From the NCBI GenBank assembly GCA_045616445.1, contig JAZLGR010000012.1, positions 1 through 64,000 on the forward strand: 64,000 nt of DNA, read 5' to 3'. The notes below the pieces were generated by a model. It did no database searches. It had not been told where the DNA came from and saw only the letters and a program-made list of their open reading frames with translations. The translations under genes were made by a program, and so were the position numbers. The stretch comes from Fimousia sp045616445 (lineage in GTDB: Bacteria; Bacillota; Clostridia; Lachnospirales; Lachnospiraceae). This document shows positions 25,411 to 34,627 of the stretch, in pieces (the first letter of the stretch is position 1; each line of letters begins with the position of its first letter).

Positions 25411-26649
25411 ATGATTGAATTAAACAAAGTAAAAGCAGCAGACCCAGAAGTGGCTGCAGCAATGGAAGCAGAACTTGGCAGACAGCGTGACAATCTTGAA
25501 TTAATCGCATCTGAAAACTTAGTAACAGAAGCAGTTATGCAGGCTATGGGAAGCCACTTAACAAACAAATATGCAGAAGGTTACCCTGGCAAACGTTACT
25601 ACGGTGGCTGCGAACACGTAGACGTAGTAGAAGATTTAGCAAGAGACCGTGCAAAAGAATTATTTGGTGCTGAATATGTTAACGTTCAGCCACATTCCGG
25701 TGCACAGGCTAACATGGCTGTATTCTTTGCAGTAATGGAAATTGGCGATACATTCATGGGTATGAACCTTGACCACGGCGGACATCTAACACATGGTTCA
25801 CCAGTTAATATGTCTGGTAAGAACTACAAGGCAGTTGCTTACGGTGTAAATGACGAAGGTTTCATCGATTATGATGAAGTAGAAAGAATCGCAATGGAAT
25901 GCCAGCCTAAATTAATAGTAGCAGGTGCTTCCGCATACGCTCGTGCAATCGACTTCAAGCGTTTCCGTGAAATCGCTGATAAAGTAGGCGCAGTATTAAT
26001 GGTAGATATGGCTCATATCGCTGGTTTAGTAGCAGCAGGTGTACATGAAAGCCCAATCCCATATGCTCACGTTACAACAACTACAACACATAAAACTCTT
26101 CGTGGACCTCGTGGTGGTATGATCCTTTGCTCTGAAGAAGTGAATGCAAAATACAACTTCAACAAAGCAATCTTCCCAGGTATCCAGGGTGGTCCTTTAA
26201 TGCACGTAATCGCTGGTAAAGCTGTATGTTTCAAAGAAGCATTATCCGACGAATTCAAAGCATACCAGCAGCAGGTTGTTAAGAATGCATCTGCTTTAGC
26301 AGAAGCACTCATTGCAAATGGTTTCGATATCGTTTCCGGTGGTACAGACAACCACTTAATGTTACTTGACCTTCGTAAGATGGACAAAACAGGTAAAGAT
26401 ATGGAAAAATTATTAGACAGCGTTCATATCACATGTAACAAGAACACTGTTCCTAACGATCCCAAATCTCCATTCGTTACATCCGGTCTTCGTCTTGGAA
26501 CACCAGCAGTTACAACTCGTGGCTTAAAAGAAGATGACATGAAGGTAATCGCTGACGCAATCAAAGCTGCAATCATCGATGAAGATACAGAAACAGCTAC
26601 AGCATTAGTAAAAGGATTAACAGACAAATATCCTTTATATGCTGAATAA
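25411..26649 (+). CDS. glyA: Serine hydroxymethyltransferase
   Basis: The ATG at 25411 is chosen because AAAGGAG lies 8 nt before it; the frame is open nine codons upstream. The 412-aa PLP enzyme interconverts serine and glycine while charging tetrahydrofolate with one carbon. Visible marks are ENLVTEAVMQAMGS, YAEGYPGKRYYGG, HSGAQAN, VDMAHIAGLVAAG and the PLP-lysine motif VTTTTTHKTLRGPRGG. Codon use is strongly biased. Its product feeds 5,10-methylene-THF to the MTHFR domain of the protein at 59625-61454. Confidence 0.97.
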   Translation: MIELNKVKAADPEVAAAMEAELGRQRDNLELIASENLVTEAVMQAMGSHLTNKYAEGYPGKRYYGGCEHVDVVEDLARDRAKELFGAEYVNVQPHSGAQANMAVFFAVMEIGDTFMGMNLDHGGHLTHGSPVNMSGKNYKAVAYGVNDEGFIDYDEVERIAMECQPKLIVAGASAYARAIDFKRFREIADKVGAVLMVDMAHIAGLVAAGVHESPIPYAHVTTTTTHKTLRGPRGGMILCSEEVNAKYNFNKAIFPGIQGGPLMHVIAGKAVCFKEALSDEFKAYQQQVVKNASALAEALIANGFDIVSGGTDNHLMLLDLRKMDKTGKDMEKLLDSVHITCNKNTVPNDPKSPFVTSGLRLGTPAVTTRGLKEDDMKVIADAIKAAIIDEDTETATALVKGLTDKYPLYAE

Positions 26650-26677
26650 GAGTTTAGAATAAGAATAATTCATATAG

Positions 26678-26710
26678 AAAAGGCAGTTGCCAATCGGCAA
26701 CTGCCTTTTT
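26678..26710 (+). terminator. Intrinsic terminator after glyA
   Basis: AAAAGGCAGTTGCC / GGCAACTGCCTTTTT hairpin with a 4- to 5-nt loop. Confidence 0.92.
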
Positions 26711-26829
26711 ATGTCTATATATCAACTGTGATGCACAAATTCGCGTAATTTTGACAAAATGTGTGATTGCATGACAAAATCCACAGATGTATCATTAAAT
26801 GCTCTTAAATGGGCGATTTTGTGCGTTTG

Positions 26830-28413
26830 TTAAAAATCAATATGATTCATAAAAATAGATGAAAAGTCCTGATCATCTGCAAGGCTGATGACATCTGCAT
26901 GTGCGGTAAGTTCTGCCATGTGTGTTATTCTTTTTGGATCAGTAAGAGCATGAACAGAACCTTCTAAAGAAGCATTGCCGACACATGTGAGGCGGTCAAG
27001 AAGTGCCTCTGGAATCAGGCCAATCTTAGCTGCATTGACCGGGTTTAAATGACTGCCGAAATTGCCAGCCACAAAGAGATAATCAATCTCATCAAATGTT
27101 AGTTGTTTTTCTTTCATCAAAAGCTCAATGCCTGCACCGACAGCTCCTTTGGCAAGTTGAATTCTTCTTACATCCTCCGTTGTGATATAGATATCGGGAT
27201 TTCGTCTTAAGTAGAAGATGCCATTCCCGTTCACATCTTCCTCTAAAAATCGATATCCAAGAGCTTGCCTGAGCTTTGCATAGGTTAATCTGGAAAGCTT
27301 TTTACGGGCTTCATTAGGAGATAGTATGGTGCCACTTGCTGTTAACAGGTCGGTATCCAGTAAAATGGCAATCAGATCGATCATTCCACTTCCGCAAATA
27401 CCCTGTGGAATGGTGTTACCGATGGTTTCTATCTGCATCTTACAGGCAGCTTCCTTCCATGTGATATGGGTGATGGCGCCAGTCGTACCTGTCATGCCAC
27501 AGGAGATACCTGCACCTTCAAAGGCAGGACCAGTGGCCGTGGAAGTAGCGGTATAACGGTCAGCAGTTCCCAATGCCATCTCACCGTTGGTTCCGATATC
27601 AAGGTAGAGGAATGCACCAGCTTTTCTATTGTGAATAGTATGATACAGACCTGCAGTGATATCTCCACCAATATATGGAGAAATAGGTGGTGAATAAGTC
27701 AACTTTGCCTGCTCGAATACATCCAGATGACAGACTTGATTTATATCATAAGAATCTAATGCTACCTTCGGGTTGGAAACAAGGGGTACTGGATCCTTGC
27801 CAAAAAACAGATATTCCATGATCGTATTACAGGATATATGGATGTGATCGATACAAGAATAAGACAGATGCATGCTCTCGCATAAAGAAAGAATCATCTC
27901 TTTTAATTGATGCTGAATCAACCGACTCTGTAATTCTAATTGGGTACTCTCATCCATAACAGCTTTCACCCTTGATAAGACATCAGATCCAAAGGCAATC
28001 TGTTTGTTATATTCTTTTTTACTTCCAATTATATGACCATTAACAGGGTTCAGAAGTTGAATCTCTATCGTTGTTGTACCGACATCTGCAGCAACTGCAA
28101 AAGTTGAATTGGCTCTGGATTTTCTGTCGCTAATTGAATAATCAACAGACTCATCCATACCCAGTAAAGAAGTGTCCGGTATAGTAATCGATTCAAGAGA
28201 AGAAGTAATGATCGTATTGCAGGCGCATACAGGAAGTCTGGTGTTGCCAGAAGAAATGTAGACGATACATTTGCCACAGGTGCCGTTGCCTCCGCATGGG
28301 GCAATCAGAAAGATGTCCTGTTTCTGGAGAAATTCTTTGATGGTAAGCCTGCGGGTATCATCAAATGGGATATGCTTTTGTATTCCTGAATAATATATGG
28401 ATATGGTCTGCAT
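26830..28413 (-). CDS. RACo-like corrinoid activation protein ([2Fe-2S] ferredoxin plus DUF4445/ASKHA domain)
   Basis: The 527-aa protein starts with a plant-type [2Fe-2S] ferredoxin domain (Cys40, Cys46, Cys49, Cys63; spacing Cx5Cx2C...C) and continues as an ASKHA-fold ATPase-like region with DVGTTTIEIQLLN (about 108), YLDIGTNGEMALG (about 270) and the CysGly segment GICGSGMIDLIAILL. RACo/RamA-type proteins reduce inactive Co(II) corrinoid to Co(I) in an ATP-dependent way. No corrinoid methyltransferase is adjacent, but this window encodes a MetH without a reactivation domain, so reactivating MetH is a plausible role. It appears monocistronic; the srl operon terminator lies upstream. Confidence 0.82.
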   Translation of the reverse strand: MQTISIYYSGIQKHIPFDDTRRLTIKEFLQKQDIFLIAPCGGNGTCGKCIVYISSGNTRLPVCACNTIITSSLESITIPDTSLLGMDESVDYSISDRKSRANSTFAVAADVGTTTIEIQLLNPVNGHIIGSKKEYNKQIAFGSDVLSRVKAVMDESTQLELQSRLIQHQLKEMILSLCESMHLSYSCIDHIHISCNTIMEYLFFGKDPVPLVSNPKVALDSYDINQVCHLDVFEQAKLTYSPPISPYIGGDITAGLYHTIHNRKAGAFLYLDIGTNGEMALGTADRYTATSTATGPAFEGAGISCGMTGTTGAITHITWKEAACKMQIETIGNTIPQGICGSGMIDLIAILLDTDLLTASGTILSPNEARKKLSRLTYAKLRQALGYRFLEEDVNGNGIFYLRRNPDIYITTEDVRRIQLAKGAVGAGIELLMKEKQLTFDEIDYLFVAGNFGSHLNPVNAAKIGLIPEALLDRLTCVGNASLEGSVHALTDPKRITHMAELTAHADVISLADDQDFSSIFMNHIDF

Positions 28414-28475
28414 GAAGATTACCTCGTTGTGACTCTAAAAATAAGAAAATTTATATCTCTATCTTACAAAAAAAA

Positions 28476-28508
28476 GAAAGGGTTGTCAGTAAAAACTGAC
28501 AACCCTTT
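28476..28508 (-). terminator. Intrinsic terminator of the sorbitol PTS operon
   Basis: On the minus strand AAAGGGTTGTCAGT / ACTGACAACCCTTT with a 4-nt-class loop is followed by CTTTTTTTT. It lies just after the srlE stop. Confidence 0.88.
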
Positions 28509-28548
28509 GCGTTTAAATTAATAATAAAATTTAAGCTTTTTATACGAA

Positions 28549-29565
28549 TTACATACCAATACTGAATAAGAAAGCGATTACTACAGTGATTGGAGATGTG
28601 ATAAGACGAGAGAATAAGATGGTTGGTACACCATTGTTGATTGTTTCATCGTCTGCTTCAGCTAATGTTAAAGCTACTGGTAAGAAGTCACAACCTACCT
28701 GACCGTTGATAGCGAATAAAGCTGGTAATGCGTAACGTACAGGAATTGTTCCTTTACCGATTTCGTTACCAAGTAAAACACCGATGATCTGAGCGATTAC
28801 AGCACCAGGTCCTAATACTGGAGATAAGAATGGTAAAGAACAGAAGATAGACATTACAATTAAGCCTGGTAAAGAACCTGCTAATGGTTTGATTAAGTTA
28901 GCAAGGATTGTACCAACACCAGAGTAGTTGATGAAACCTACGATAACGGAGATGAACATCATGAATGGAAGGATGTTCTTTAATACGATATCTAAGGAAT
29001 CACGAGCTGCCTGATAGAATGTGTTAACTACAGCACCGATCTTTTTACCCATGGAAGCGATCATACCAACGAAACCGCCCTGTCCTTCTTCTTTAGCTTC
29101 TTCAACTGGAGCACCAACTTTTGCGGATGCGGACTGTTCGGAAGCAAGTACTGCGGATTCAAGAGAAGCCTGCATAGCAGCTTCAGCAGCTTCGTCGCCG
29201 CCTGCTAATACGATTTCTTCTACTAATACGCCAGAACAGAAGTTGTCTTCGCGAATGAATTTAGCTAATGGGCCAGATGGTCCGATAGGAATAACGTCGA
29301 TTGTTTTTACGCCGTATTTTGGATATACGCCACAACGAGCTGTACCGCCACAGTCTACAACTGCTACAATCATGTTTTCAGGTTCTACTTTATTTTTAAA
29401 ACCGTCAACAGCTGGAACACCAAGTAATTCAGCGATTCTTGCTGCGATTGGATGAATGCCGCCACCTGTGATGGAAGCTACAACTGTCTGAGTTTCTGTT
29501 GCTGTAAGAGTGAAAGGTCCACCCCAGCCGTTAGGTCCGTGTTTAACTTTTACTACTGGATTCAT
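28549..29565 (-). CDS. srlE: PTS glucitol/sorbitol-specific EIIBC component
   Basis: The 338-aa protein has an N-terminal cytoplasmic IIB domain with the phosphorylatable cysteine region VDCGGTARCGVYPKYG and VIPIGPSGPLAKFIR, a charged linker (about 150-175), then a membrane domain from about 190 with five to six helices (including DIVLKNILPFMMFISVIVGFI and PLAGSLPGLIVMSIFCSLPFLSPVLGPGAV). This is the SrlE/GutE pattern. With SrlA it forms the membrane permease that imports sorbitol as sorbitol-6-phosphate. Strong codon bias suggests high expression when induced. No IIA (srlB) or sorbitol-6-phosphate dehydrogenase (srlD) is in the window. Confidence 0.93.
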   Translation of the reverse strand: MNPVVKVKHGPNGWGGPFTLTATETQTVVASITGGGIHPIAARIAELLGVPAVDGFKNKVEPENMIVAVVDCGGTARCGVYPKYGVKTIDVIPIGPSGPLAKFIREDNFCSGVLVEEIVLAGGDEAAEAAMQASLESAVLASEQSASAKVGAPVEEAKEEGQGGFVGMIASMGKKIGAVVNTFYQAARDSLDIVLKNILPFMMFISVIVGFINYSGVGTILANLIKPLAGSLPGLIVMSIFCSLPFLSPVLGPGAVIAQIIGVLLGNEIGKGTIPVRYALPALFAINGQVGCDFLPVALTLAEADDETINNGVPTILFSRLITSPITVVIAFLFSIGM

Positions 29566-29577
29566 ATACGTTCCTCC

Positions 29578-30087
29578 TTACTTGTTGATGATGTTAGCGA
29601 TTACTTCAGTGATACAACCACGGATGAAGCAGCAGATGATACCTACAACAAGGTAACGAATTGCTAAGTTAGTTGTATCAATTCCTAATGTCATAAGACC
29701 GGAAGCGATACCCATCCATACGAATAATTCGCCTGGGTTACCATGTGCGAATAAACCCGTGATTGGATGTGCCATTGTGAAGATAGCATCGATACAAGCT
29801 GGTTTGTATTTTTCTTCTACGAACTGACCCATTGTGTAACACATAGGGTTTGTAAAGAAGAATAATGCAAGGAAAGGAACTACAGCGTATCTACCGATAC
29901 GGAAACGTGTAAGTTTCTGTGCTGCTGCGTTAACGTTTTCTTCACCGATTAAAGCGATTAAAGCGTTGATCATTGTTAATAAGATAAGAACGTTAGGTAA
30001 GATACCTGTGATTAATCCAACAAGGTTTTCTCCACCAGCGCCTACAACACCTGTAAAGGCCTGAGCTACTTTGATTACAAAATCCAT
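29578..30087 (-). CDS. srlA: PTS glucitol/sorbitol-specific EIIC component
   Basis: The ATG at 30087 is chosen since AAGGAGG lies 6-8 nt before it; the frame continues six codons upstream. The 169-aa membrane protein shows GLITGILPNVLILLTMINALIALIGEE, FRIGRYAVVPFLALFFFTNPMCYTMGQFV and a C-terminal amphipathic segment, the standard SrlA/GutA sequence. It forms part of the sorbitol translocation channel with SrlE, which starts 12 nt downstream. Confidence 0.93.
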   Translation of the reverse strand: MDFVIKVAQAFTGVVGAGGENLVGLITGILPNVLILLTMINALIALIGEENVNAAAQKLTRFRIGRYAVVPFLALFFFTNPMCYTMGQFVEEKYKPACIDAIFTMAHPITGLFAHGNPGELFVWMGIASGLMTLGIDTTNLAIRYLVVGIICCFIRGCITEVIANIINK

Positions 30088-30114
30088 ATAAAAATCCTCC
30101 TTCAATATGAATAG

Positions 30115-30558
30115 TTACTCTGCTTCGATGAGGTTAATTTCTTCCTCTGTGATTTCCTCATCGTAAGCCTCTGTGTCTCTTTCACGCAAAAGCTGAAGCT
30201 GAGCTCGCGCATTCTCAATTGCTTTTTTTACATTCTTCTTTTTGGCGGATTCTTCTAATTCATCAAGAGTTTTACCGATGAACTCTTCTTTACGCTTGGG
30301 CCTCGCAAAGACGGTAAACCCTTCCATTCCGTAATAATCAATGACAACATCGTTATCATCGACAACAAGAATGATGAAATAGCCTTTGGACATGATTAAA
30401 AATCTAGTTCTTCCGGTTCCGGATACCATCTGGTATGGAGTGCCTTTATACTGGGACCTGATATTATTCATAGTTTTGTACGATCCTTGTATTTGGAAAT
30501 AAGCAAATACACACTGTAGAATATAACAGGCAAATGCCAGCAAGACTAGTTTAAACAT
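30115..30558 (-). CDS. gutM: Glucitol operon activator-type protein GutM
   Basis: The 147-aa protein has one N-terminal hydrophobic helix (about 2-19), the GutM core (NNIRSQYKGTPYQMVSGTGRTRFLIMSKGYFIILVVDDNDVVIDYYGMEGFTVFARPK) and a Glu-rich C-terminal tail. In enteric bacteria GutM/SrlM is an auxiliary activator of the sorbitol operon; in Firmicutes it regularly accompanies the PTS genes, with an undefined mechanism. Here it is the first gene of the operon, ahead of srlA and srlE, unlike the E. coli order. Confidence 0.9.
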   Translation of the reverse strand: MFKLVLLAFACYILQCVFAYFQIQGSYKTMNNIRSQYKGTPYQMVSGTGRTRFLIMSKGYFIILVVDDNDVVIDYYGMEGFTVFARPKRKEEFIGKTLDELEESAKKKNVKKAIENARAQLQLLRERDTEAYDEEITEEEINLIEAE

Positions 30559-30664
30559 GTTCCACCTCTAAAAATATGTTGCGTGATTAAAAAGTTACAA
30601 AAAGATCGCGATTTCTTTTATGATATTATAATAATTTACTAAAGAACATTTGACAAGCAAAATC

Positions 30665-30693
30665 TTGCAACAGTATCAAATTCCACGTATAAT
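30665..30693 (+). promoter_or_regulatory. Promoter of the SorC-type regulator gene
   Basis: TTGCAA (30665-30670) and TATAAT (30688-30693) are 17 bp apart. Initiation near 30700 would place the palindromes at 30715-30760 just downstream of the start site. Confidence 0.75.
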
Positions 30694-30714
30694 ATAGTTA
30701 ATAAAATATCTAAT

Positions 30715-30760
30715 GTGTCATATGACACGCCGCGGTGTGTTTATGCATAATAATGCATAA
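30715..30760. promoter_or_regulatory. Two palindromes, candidate operator of the SorC-type regulator
   Basis: GTGTCATATGACAC (30715-30728) is a perfect 14-bp palindrome. TTATGCAT-AATA-ATGCATAA (30741-30760) is a second inverted repeat. Both lie between a strong promoter and the regulator gene, in the intergenic region shared with the divergent gutM-srlA-srlE operon, as expected for an autoregulatory and operon-control site. The assignment is by position and symmetry only. Confidence 0.55.
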
Positions 30761-30830
30761 ATTATATGCTTTAATTTTTGTGGAATTTATAGAAAATCAT
30801 GATGTGACAAATATTGGGAGGAGGAATAAG

Positions 30831-31799
30831 ATGGAATTTTCGAATATGACGACGAAAGAAATGCTGATTGCTGTCTCTGAAATGTATTATGAACAGAATC
30901 TGACACAGCAGAAGATTGCACAAAAACTAAATATCAGCCGTTCTCTTGTCTCAAAGATGTTGATCAAAGCAAGAAACACAGGTGTGGTGGAAGTGATCAT
31001 CCATAGAGAACCGACAAGACCTTATAAAGATATTGAAGACAGCCTGATGGAAAAATTTAAATTAAAATATGTAAGGGTGGTTGATGATCACAATGCATCA
31101 ATGGAACATTCGAATATCTCCATCGAGGCAGGTATTTATCTCTTATCGAGACTTCCTGCCTGTAAGAATGTCATAGTATCTTCTGGAACGACAACAAGGG
31201 ATGTGGCCAATTCCTTTCTGACAACTACCAGTTTTCCTGGCGTCACCTTTCTTCCTGTTTCAGGTGGTGTGGGAGAAATCAAGTGGGATATCGACTCTAA
31301 TATGATCTGTGGTAAATTTGCTCAGCAGTGTGGTGCAAACTATATGCAGATCCATGCGCCGATCGCAGTTGATTCCAAAAATGCCAAAGAGATGCTCTTT
31401 CGACAGAAATTTATTAAGAATGTACTTTCCAAAGCTGAAAAAGCAGATATTGCCCTGGTTGGTATCGGTCCAAAGTTCAATCGTGAGACATTCCAGAACC
31501 TTTACATGGAAGATGACACAGATTTTTTTGCCAATGAATACCAAATCATGGGTGATTTCTGTTATAATTTCTTTGATAAGAACGGGAAGCCTGTGGACTG
31601 CAAATGGAATGAGTGTCTGATTGGACTGTCTCTTGATCAAATCAGAGCCATTCCTGAGGTAATTTGTGTTGCCAATAGTGTGGATAAAGCAAAGAATACT
31701 TATATTGCAGCCAAATGCGGGCTGATCAATTCTCTCATTACAGACGTGAAAGTGGCCAAAGCTGTTCTGCGCGAGTATAGCAGAGACTTATTCAATTAA
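30831..31799 (+). CDS. SorC/DeoR-type sugar-responsive transcriptional regulator
   Basis: The ATG at 30831 follows GGGAGGAGGAATAAG, a far better start than the first possible one 96 nt upstream; this gives 322 aa. The N-terminal helix-turn-helix (about 10-55; MYYEQNLTQQKIAQKLNISRSLVSKMLIKARNTGVVEV) and the sugar-phosphate-binding domain (VIVSSGTTTRDVAN, FLPVSGGVGEI, ALVGIGP, and C-terminal IPEVICVANSVDKA) define the SorC family. It is divergent from the sorbitol PTS genes, so sorbitol-6-phosphate is the likely effector. Family members can repress or activate. Confidence 0.9.
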   Translation: MEFSNMTTKEMLIAVSEMYYEQNLTQQKIAQKLNISRSLVSKMLIKARNTGVVEVIIHREPTRPYKDIEDSLMEKFKLKYVRVVDDHNASMEHSNISIEAGIYLLSRLPACKNVIVSSGTTTRDVANSFLTTTSFPGVTFLPVSGGVGEIKWDIDSNMICGKFAQQCGANYMQIHAPIAVDSKNAKEMLFRQKFIKNVLSKAEKADIALVGIGPKFNRETFQNLYMEDDTDFFANEYQIMGDFCYNFFDKNGKPVDCKWNECLIGLSLDQIRAIPEVICVANSVDKAKNTYIAAKCGLINSLITDVKVAKAVLREYSRDLFN

Positions 31800-31823
31800 A
31801 ATAAGATGAAGAAAGGATTACAC

Positions 31824-33821
31824 TTGAAATCATTATTCATTACGGAAAAACCAAGTGTGGCAAGAGAATTTGCCAAAGCATTGAGACTGAAAACTACCAA
31901 CCACGATGGTTATATGGAATCGAACAATACCGTTATAACGTGGTGCGTTGGACATCTGGTATCCATGAGCTATCCGGACGCCTATGATCCTGCTCTGAAA
32001 AAATGGGATATGGCAACCCTGCCATTCCTGCCACAGGAATACAAATATGAGGTCATTCCGGCTGTAACAAAGCAGTTTAAGATTGTAAGCGGCCTGCTCA
32101 ACCGAAGTGATGTGGATACCATATATGTGTGCACCGACTCTGGACGAGAGGGTGAATACATCTACCGTCTGGTCGACCAGATGGCAAATGTTACCGGCAA
32201 ACGTAAACTACGTGTCTGGATCGACTCTCAGACAGAGGAAGAAGTGAGAAGAGGAATCAAAGAAGCGAGAGAACTCTCACATTATGATAACCTTGCTGCC
32301 AGCGCATACCTGCGTGCCAAGGAAGATTATCTCATGGGAATCAACTTTTCCCGTGCCTTAACCCTGAAATACGGCTTCACCATCTCCAATTATAAGGGTG
32401 AGAAGAAGGGAACTGTCATCGCAGTGGGCAGGGTTATGACCTGTGTCCTTGGGATGATCGTCAGAAGAGAACGTGAGATCAGGGCATTTGTTCCGACTCC
32501 GTTTTATCGTATTCTCGGTGACTTTATGTTAGATGAGGAAGCAGTGGAGATGGAATGGAAGGTCACAGAGGACTCCCAGTATTATGGCTCTCCTTACCTA
32601 TATAAAGAGAATGGCCTTACGGAAGAAAAATATGCAAAGCAGCTGATTGATTATATGGTCAGCAATCCACCGGTGCAGGGGATTGTGGAATCTATCTCCC
32701 GCAAAAAAAAGAAGAAGAACCCGCCGTTGTTATTTAACTTAGCGGAGCTTCAGAATACCTGTTCCAAATTATTTAAGATTTCGCCGGATCAGACCTTAAA
32801 AGTGGTACAGGAATTATATGAGAAGAAGCTGGTAACCTATCCTCGAACGGATGCCCGTGTATTATCAACTGCTGTGGCCAAAGAGATTGAAAAGAATATC
32901 CATGGGCTGACATCCTATCAGCCATTTGCCCAGTTTGCAGCCGAGATTTTACAGAAGAAATCCTATCAGGGACTGGCAAAGACCAGATATGTCAATGACA
33001 AGCAGATCACGGACCATTATGCCATCATACCAACCGGTCAGGGGCTGGGGGCGCTTCGCTCACTTAGTCAGCTTTCTGCCAGCATTTATATGGTCATTGT
33101 TCGAAGATTTTTAAGTATCTTCTATCCACCTGCGGTATACCAGAAGGTGAATTTGGAGACCCGCGTGACGACGGAACATTTCTTCACATCTACCAAGGTA
33201 CTTGTGGAGGAAGGCTATCTGAAGGTTGCGAACTATGGTTTAGATAAAAAAGAAGAAGATAATGGCGCTCTCGTGGAACGATTATCCAAAGTGAGAAAGG
33301 GAAGTGTCCTTCCGGTTCGAGAGTTTCATATTAAAGAGGGAACCACCTCACCGCCAAAAAGATACAATTCCGGTTCCATGGTGCTTGCTATGGAGAATGC
33401 GGGACAGCTCATTGAAGATGAAGAACTTCGTGCCCAGATCAAGGGGAGTGGAATTGGTACCAGTGCCACACGAGCTGAAATTATCAAAAAACTGGTCAAT
33501 AACAAATATATTGCTTTAAATAAGAAGACACAGATTCTAACACCGACCCATGTGGGCGAGATGATCTATGATGTGGTATTTTGTTCTATCCGTTCATTAC
33601 TGAATCCGGAACTGACTGCATCCTGGGAGAAGGGCCTGACTTATGTGGCAGAGGGAAGTGTTACTGAAGAAGAATATATGCAGAAATTGGAGAAATTTGT
33701 GGCTGACCGTACCAATGGCGTTCGCAGTCTGAACAATCAGAATATGCTGAGACAGGCATTTGACGCGTCGGCACAATATTATAAGAAAGGAAAGAGAACA
33801 AGTGGAAAAGCTAAAAACTAA
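31824..33821 (+). CDS. topB: Type IA DNA topoisomerase III
   Basis: I prefer the TTG at 31824: it gives the canonical MKSLFITEKPSVA beginning and has AAAGGA 7 nt upstream, whereas the ATG at 31806 adds six residues and has no clear site. The 665-aa enzyme has a TOPRIM domain (FITEKPSVA...YVCTDSGREGEYIYR) and the catalytic tyrosine in TYPRTD (Tyr339). No zinc-finger tail is present. TopB relaxes negative supercoils and resolves precatenanes; copies are found both as housekeeping genes and on conjugative elements. No mobilisation genes are nearby, so the chromosomal role is favoured. Its end overlaps the next gene. Confidence 0.93.
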   Translation: MKSLFITEKPSVAREFAKALRLKTTNHDGYMESNNTVITWCVGHLVSMSYPDAYDPALKKWDMATLPFLPQEYKYEVIPAVTKQFKIVSGLLNRSDVDTIYVCTDSGREGEYIYRLVDQMANVTGKRKLRVWIDSQTEEEVRRGIKEARELSHYDNLAASAYLRAKEDYLMGINFSRALTLKYGFTISNYKGEKKGTVIAVGRVMTCVLGMIVRREREIRAFVPTPFYRILGDFMLDEEAVEMEWKVTEDSQYYGSPYLYKENGLTEEKYAKQLIDYMVSNPPVQGIVESISRKKKKKNPPLLFNLAELQNTCSKLFKISPDQTLKVVQELYEKKLVTYPRTDARVLSTAVAKEIEKNIHGLTSYQPFAQFAAEILQKKSYQGLAKTRYVNDKQITDHYAIIPTGQGLGALRSLSQLSASIYMVIVRRFLSIFYPPAVYQKVNLETRVTTEHFFTSTKVLVEEGYLKVANYGLDKKEEDNGALVERLSKVRKGSVLPVREFHIKEGTTSPPKRYNSGSMVLAMENAGQLIEDEELRAQIKGSGIGTSATRAEIIKKLVNNKYIALNKKTQILTPTHVGEMIYDVVFCSIRSLLNPELTASWEKGLTYVAEGSVTEEEYMQKLEKFVADRTNGVRSLNNQNMLRQAFDASAQYYKKGKRTSGKAKN

Positions 33822-34470
33822 GAATATCTTTGTGGATCTTTCACAGACACAGGCAACAGAACTGATGGAGAAGTATGAGTACCCTTGGGAAGTGCTTCCA
33901 CATATCAGCGAATTTATTATGGAATATGGAAAGACCTTATCCGAAGAGGAATATGATCACCCTGCTGACAATGTATGGATTCATAAGTCCTGTAACGTAT
34001 TCCCAACCGCATACATCAATGGCCCTTGCATCATCGGCAAAGATACAGAGGTGAGACAGTGTGCATTTATCAGGGGCAATGCCCTTGTCGGAGAAGGCTG
34101 TGTGGTAGGCAACTCCACAGAGCTTAAGAATGTGATCATCTTCAATGGGGTGGAAGTACCACATTATAATTATGTAGGAGATTCCATCTTAGGCTATCAC
34201 TCTCACATGGGTGCCGGCTCCATTACTTCTAATATTAAAGCAGATCGCAAAAACATCGAGATTTTATGTGATGGGCAGAAGGTTGCCACTGGCATGCGTA
34301 AGATTGGCGCAATCTTAGGTGACTGGGTGGAAATTGGATGCGGAACTATCTTAAATCCAGGCTCCATTGTAGGTCATAATTCCAATGTTTATCCATTATC
34401 CATGGTCCGTGGATATGTGGAAAAGGAAAGCATTTATAAAAAACAGGGCGAAGTTGTAGAGAAGTATTAG
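33802..34470 (+). CDS. Left-handed beta-helix (hexapeptide repeat) nucleotidyl/acyltransferase-like protein
   Basis: The likely start is GTG 33802 (222 aa, MEKLKTKNIFVDL), which overlaps the topB end by 20 nt and has GGAAAGAG upstream; the frame is open further but only within topB. After an alpha-helical N-terminus, from about residue 55 it is a parallel beta-helix with hexapeptide-type repeats (VWIHKSCNVFPTAYINGPCIIGKDTEVRQCAFIRGNALVGEGCVVGN, IGCGTILNPGSIVGHNSNVYPLSMV). This resembles the C-terminal half of GlmU-type UDP-GlcNAc pyrophosphorylases without the nucleotidyltransferase domain. The transferred group is unknown. Confidence 0.8.
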   Translation: MEKLKTKNIFVDLSQTQATELMEKYEYPWEVLPHISEFIMEYGKTLSEEEYDHPADNVWIHKSCNVFPTAYINGPCIIGKDTEVRQCAFIRGNALVGEGCVVGNSTELKNVIIFNGVEVPHYNYVGDSILGYHSHMGAGSITSNIKADRKNIEILCDGQKVATGMRKIGAILGDWVEIGCGTILNPGSIVGHNSNVYPLSMVRGYVEKESIYKKQGEVVEKY

Positions 34471-34627
34471 GGTTTATTTCATGTGTTGTAATAATTCGTC
34501 AATTTCTTGACAGAATTCATACTATTTACAAAAAAAGTATAGAAGTACGTAACAATCTATGGTAAAATAAACAGCAAAGTGGGTAATATGCTTACAATAA
34601 ATTTTTAAAACCGAAAGGAGTCTCAAC

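Noticed and set aside
31824..34470. topB as marker of an integrated conjugative element
   Set aside because: No relaxase, VirB4/VirD4, integrase or direct-repeat boundary is visible around it.
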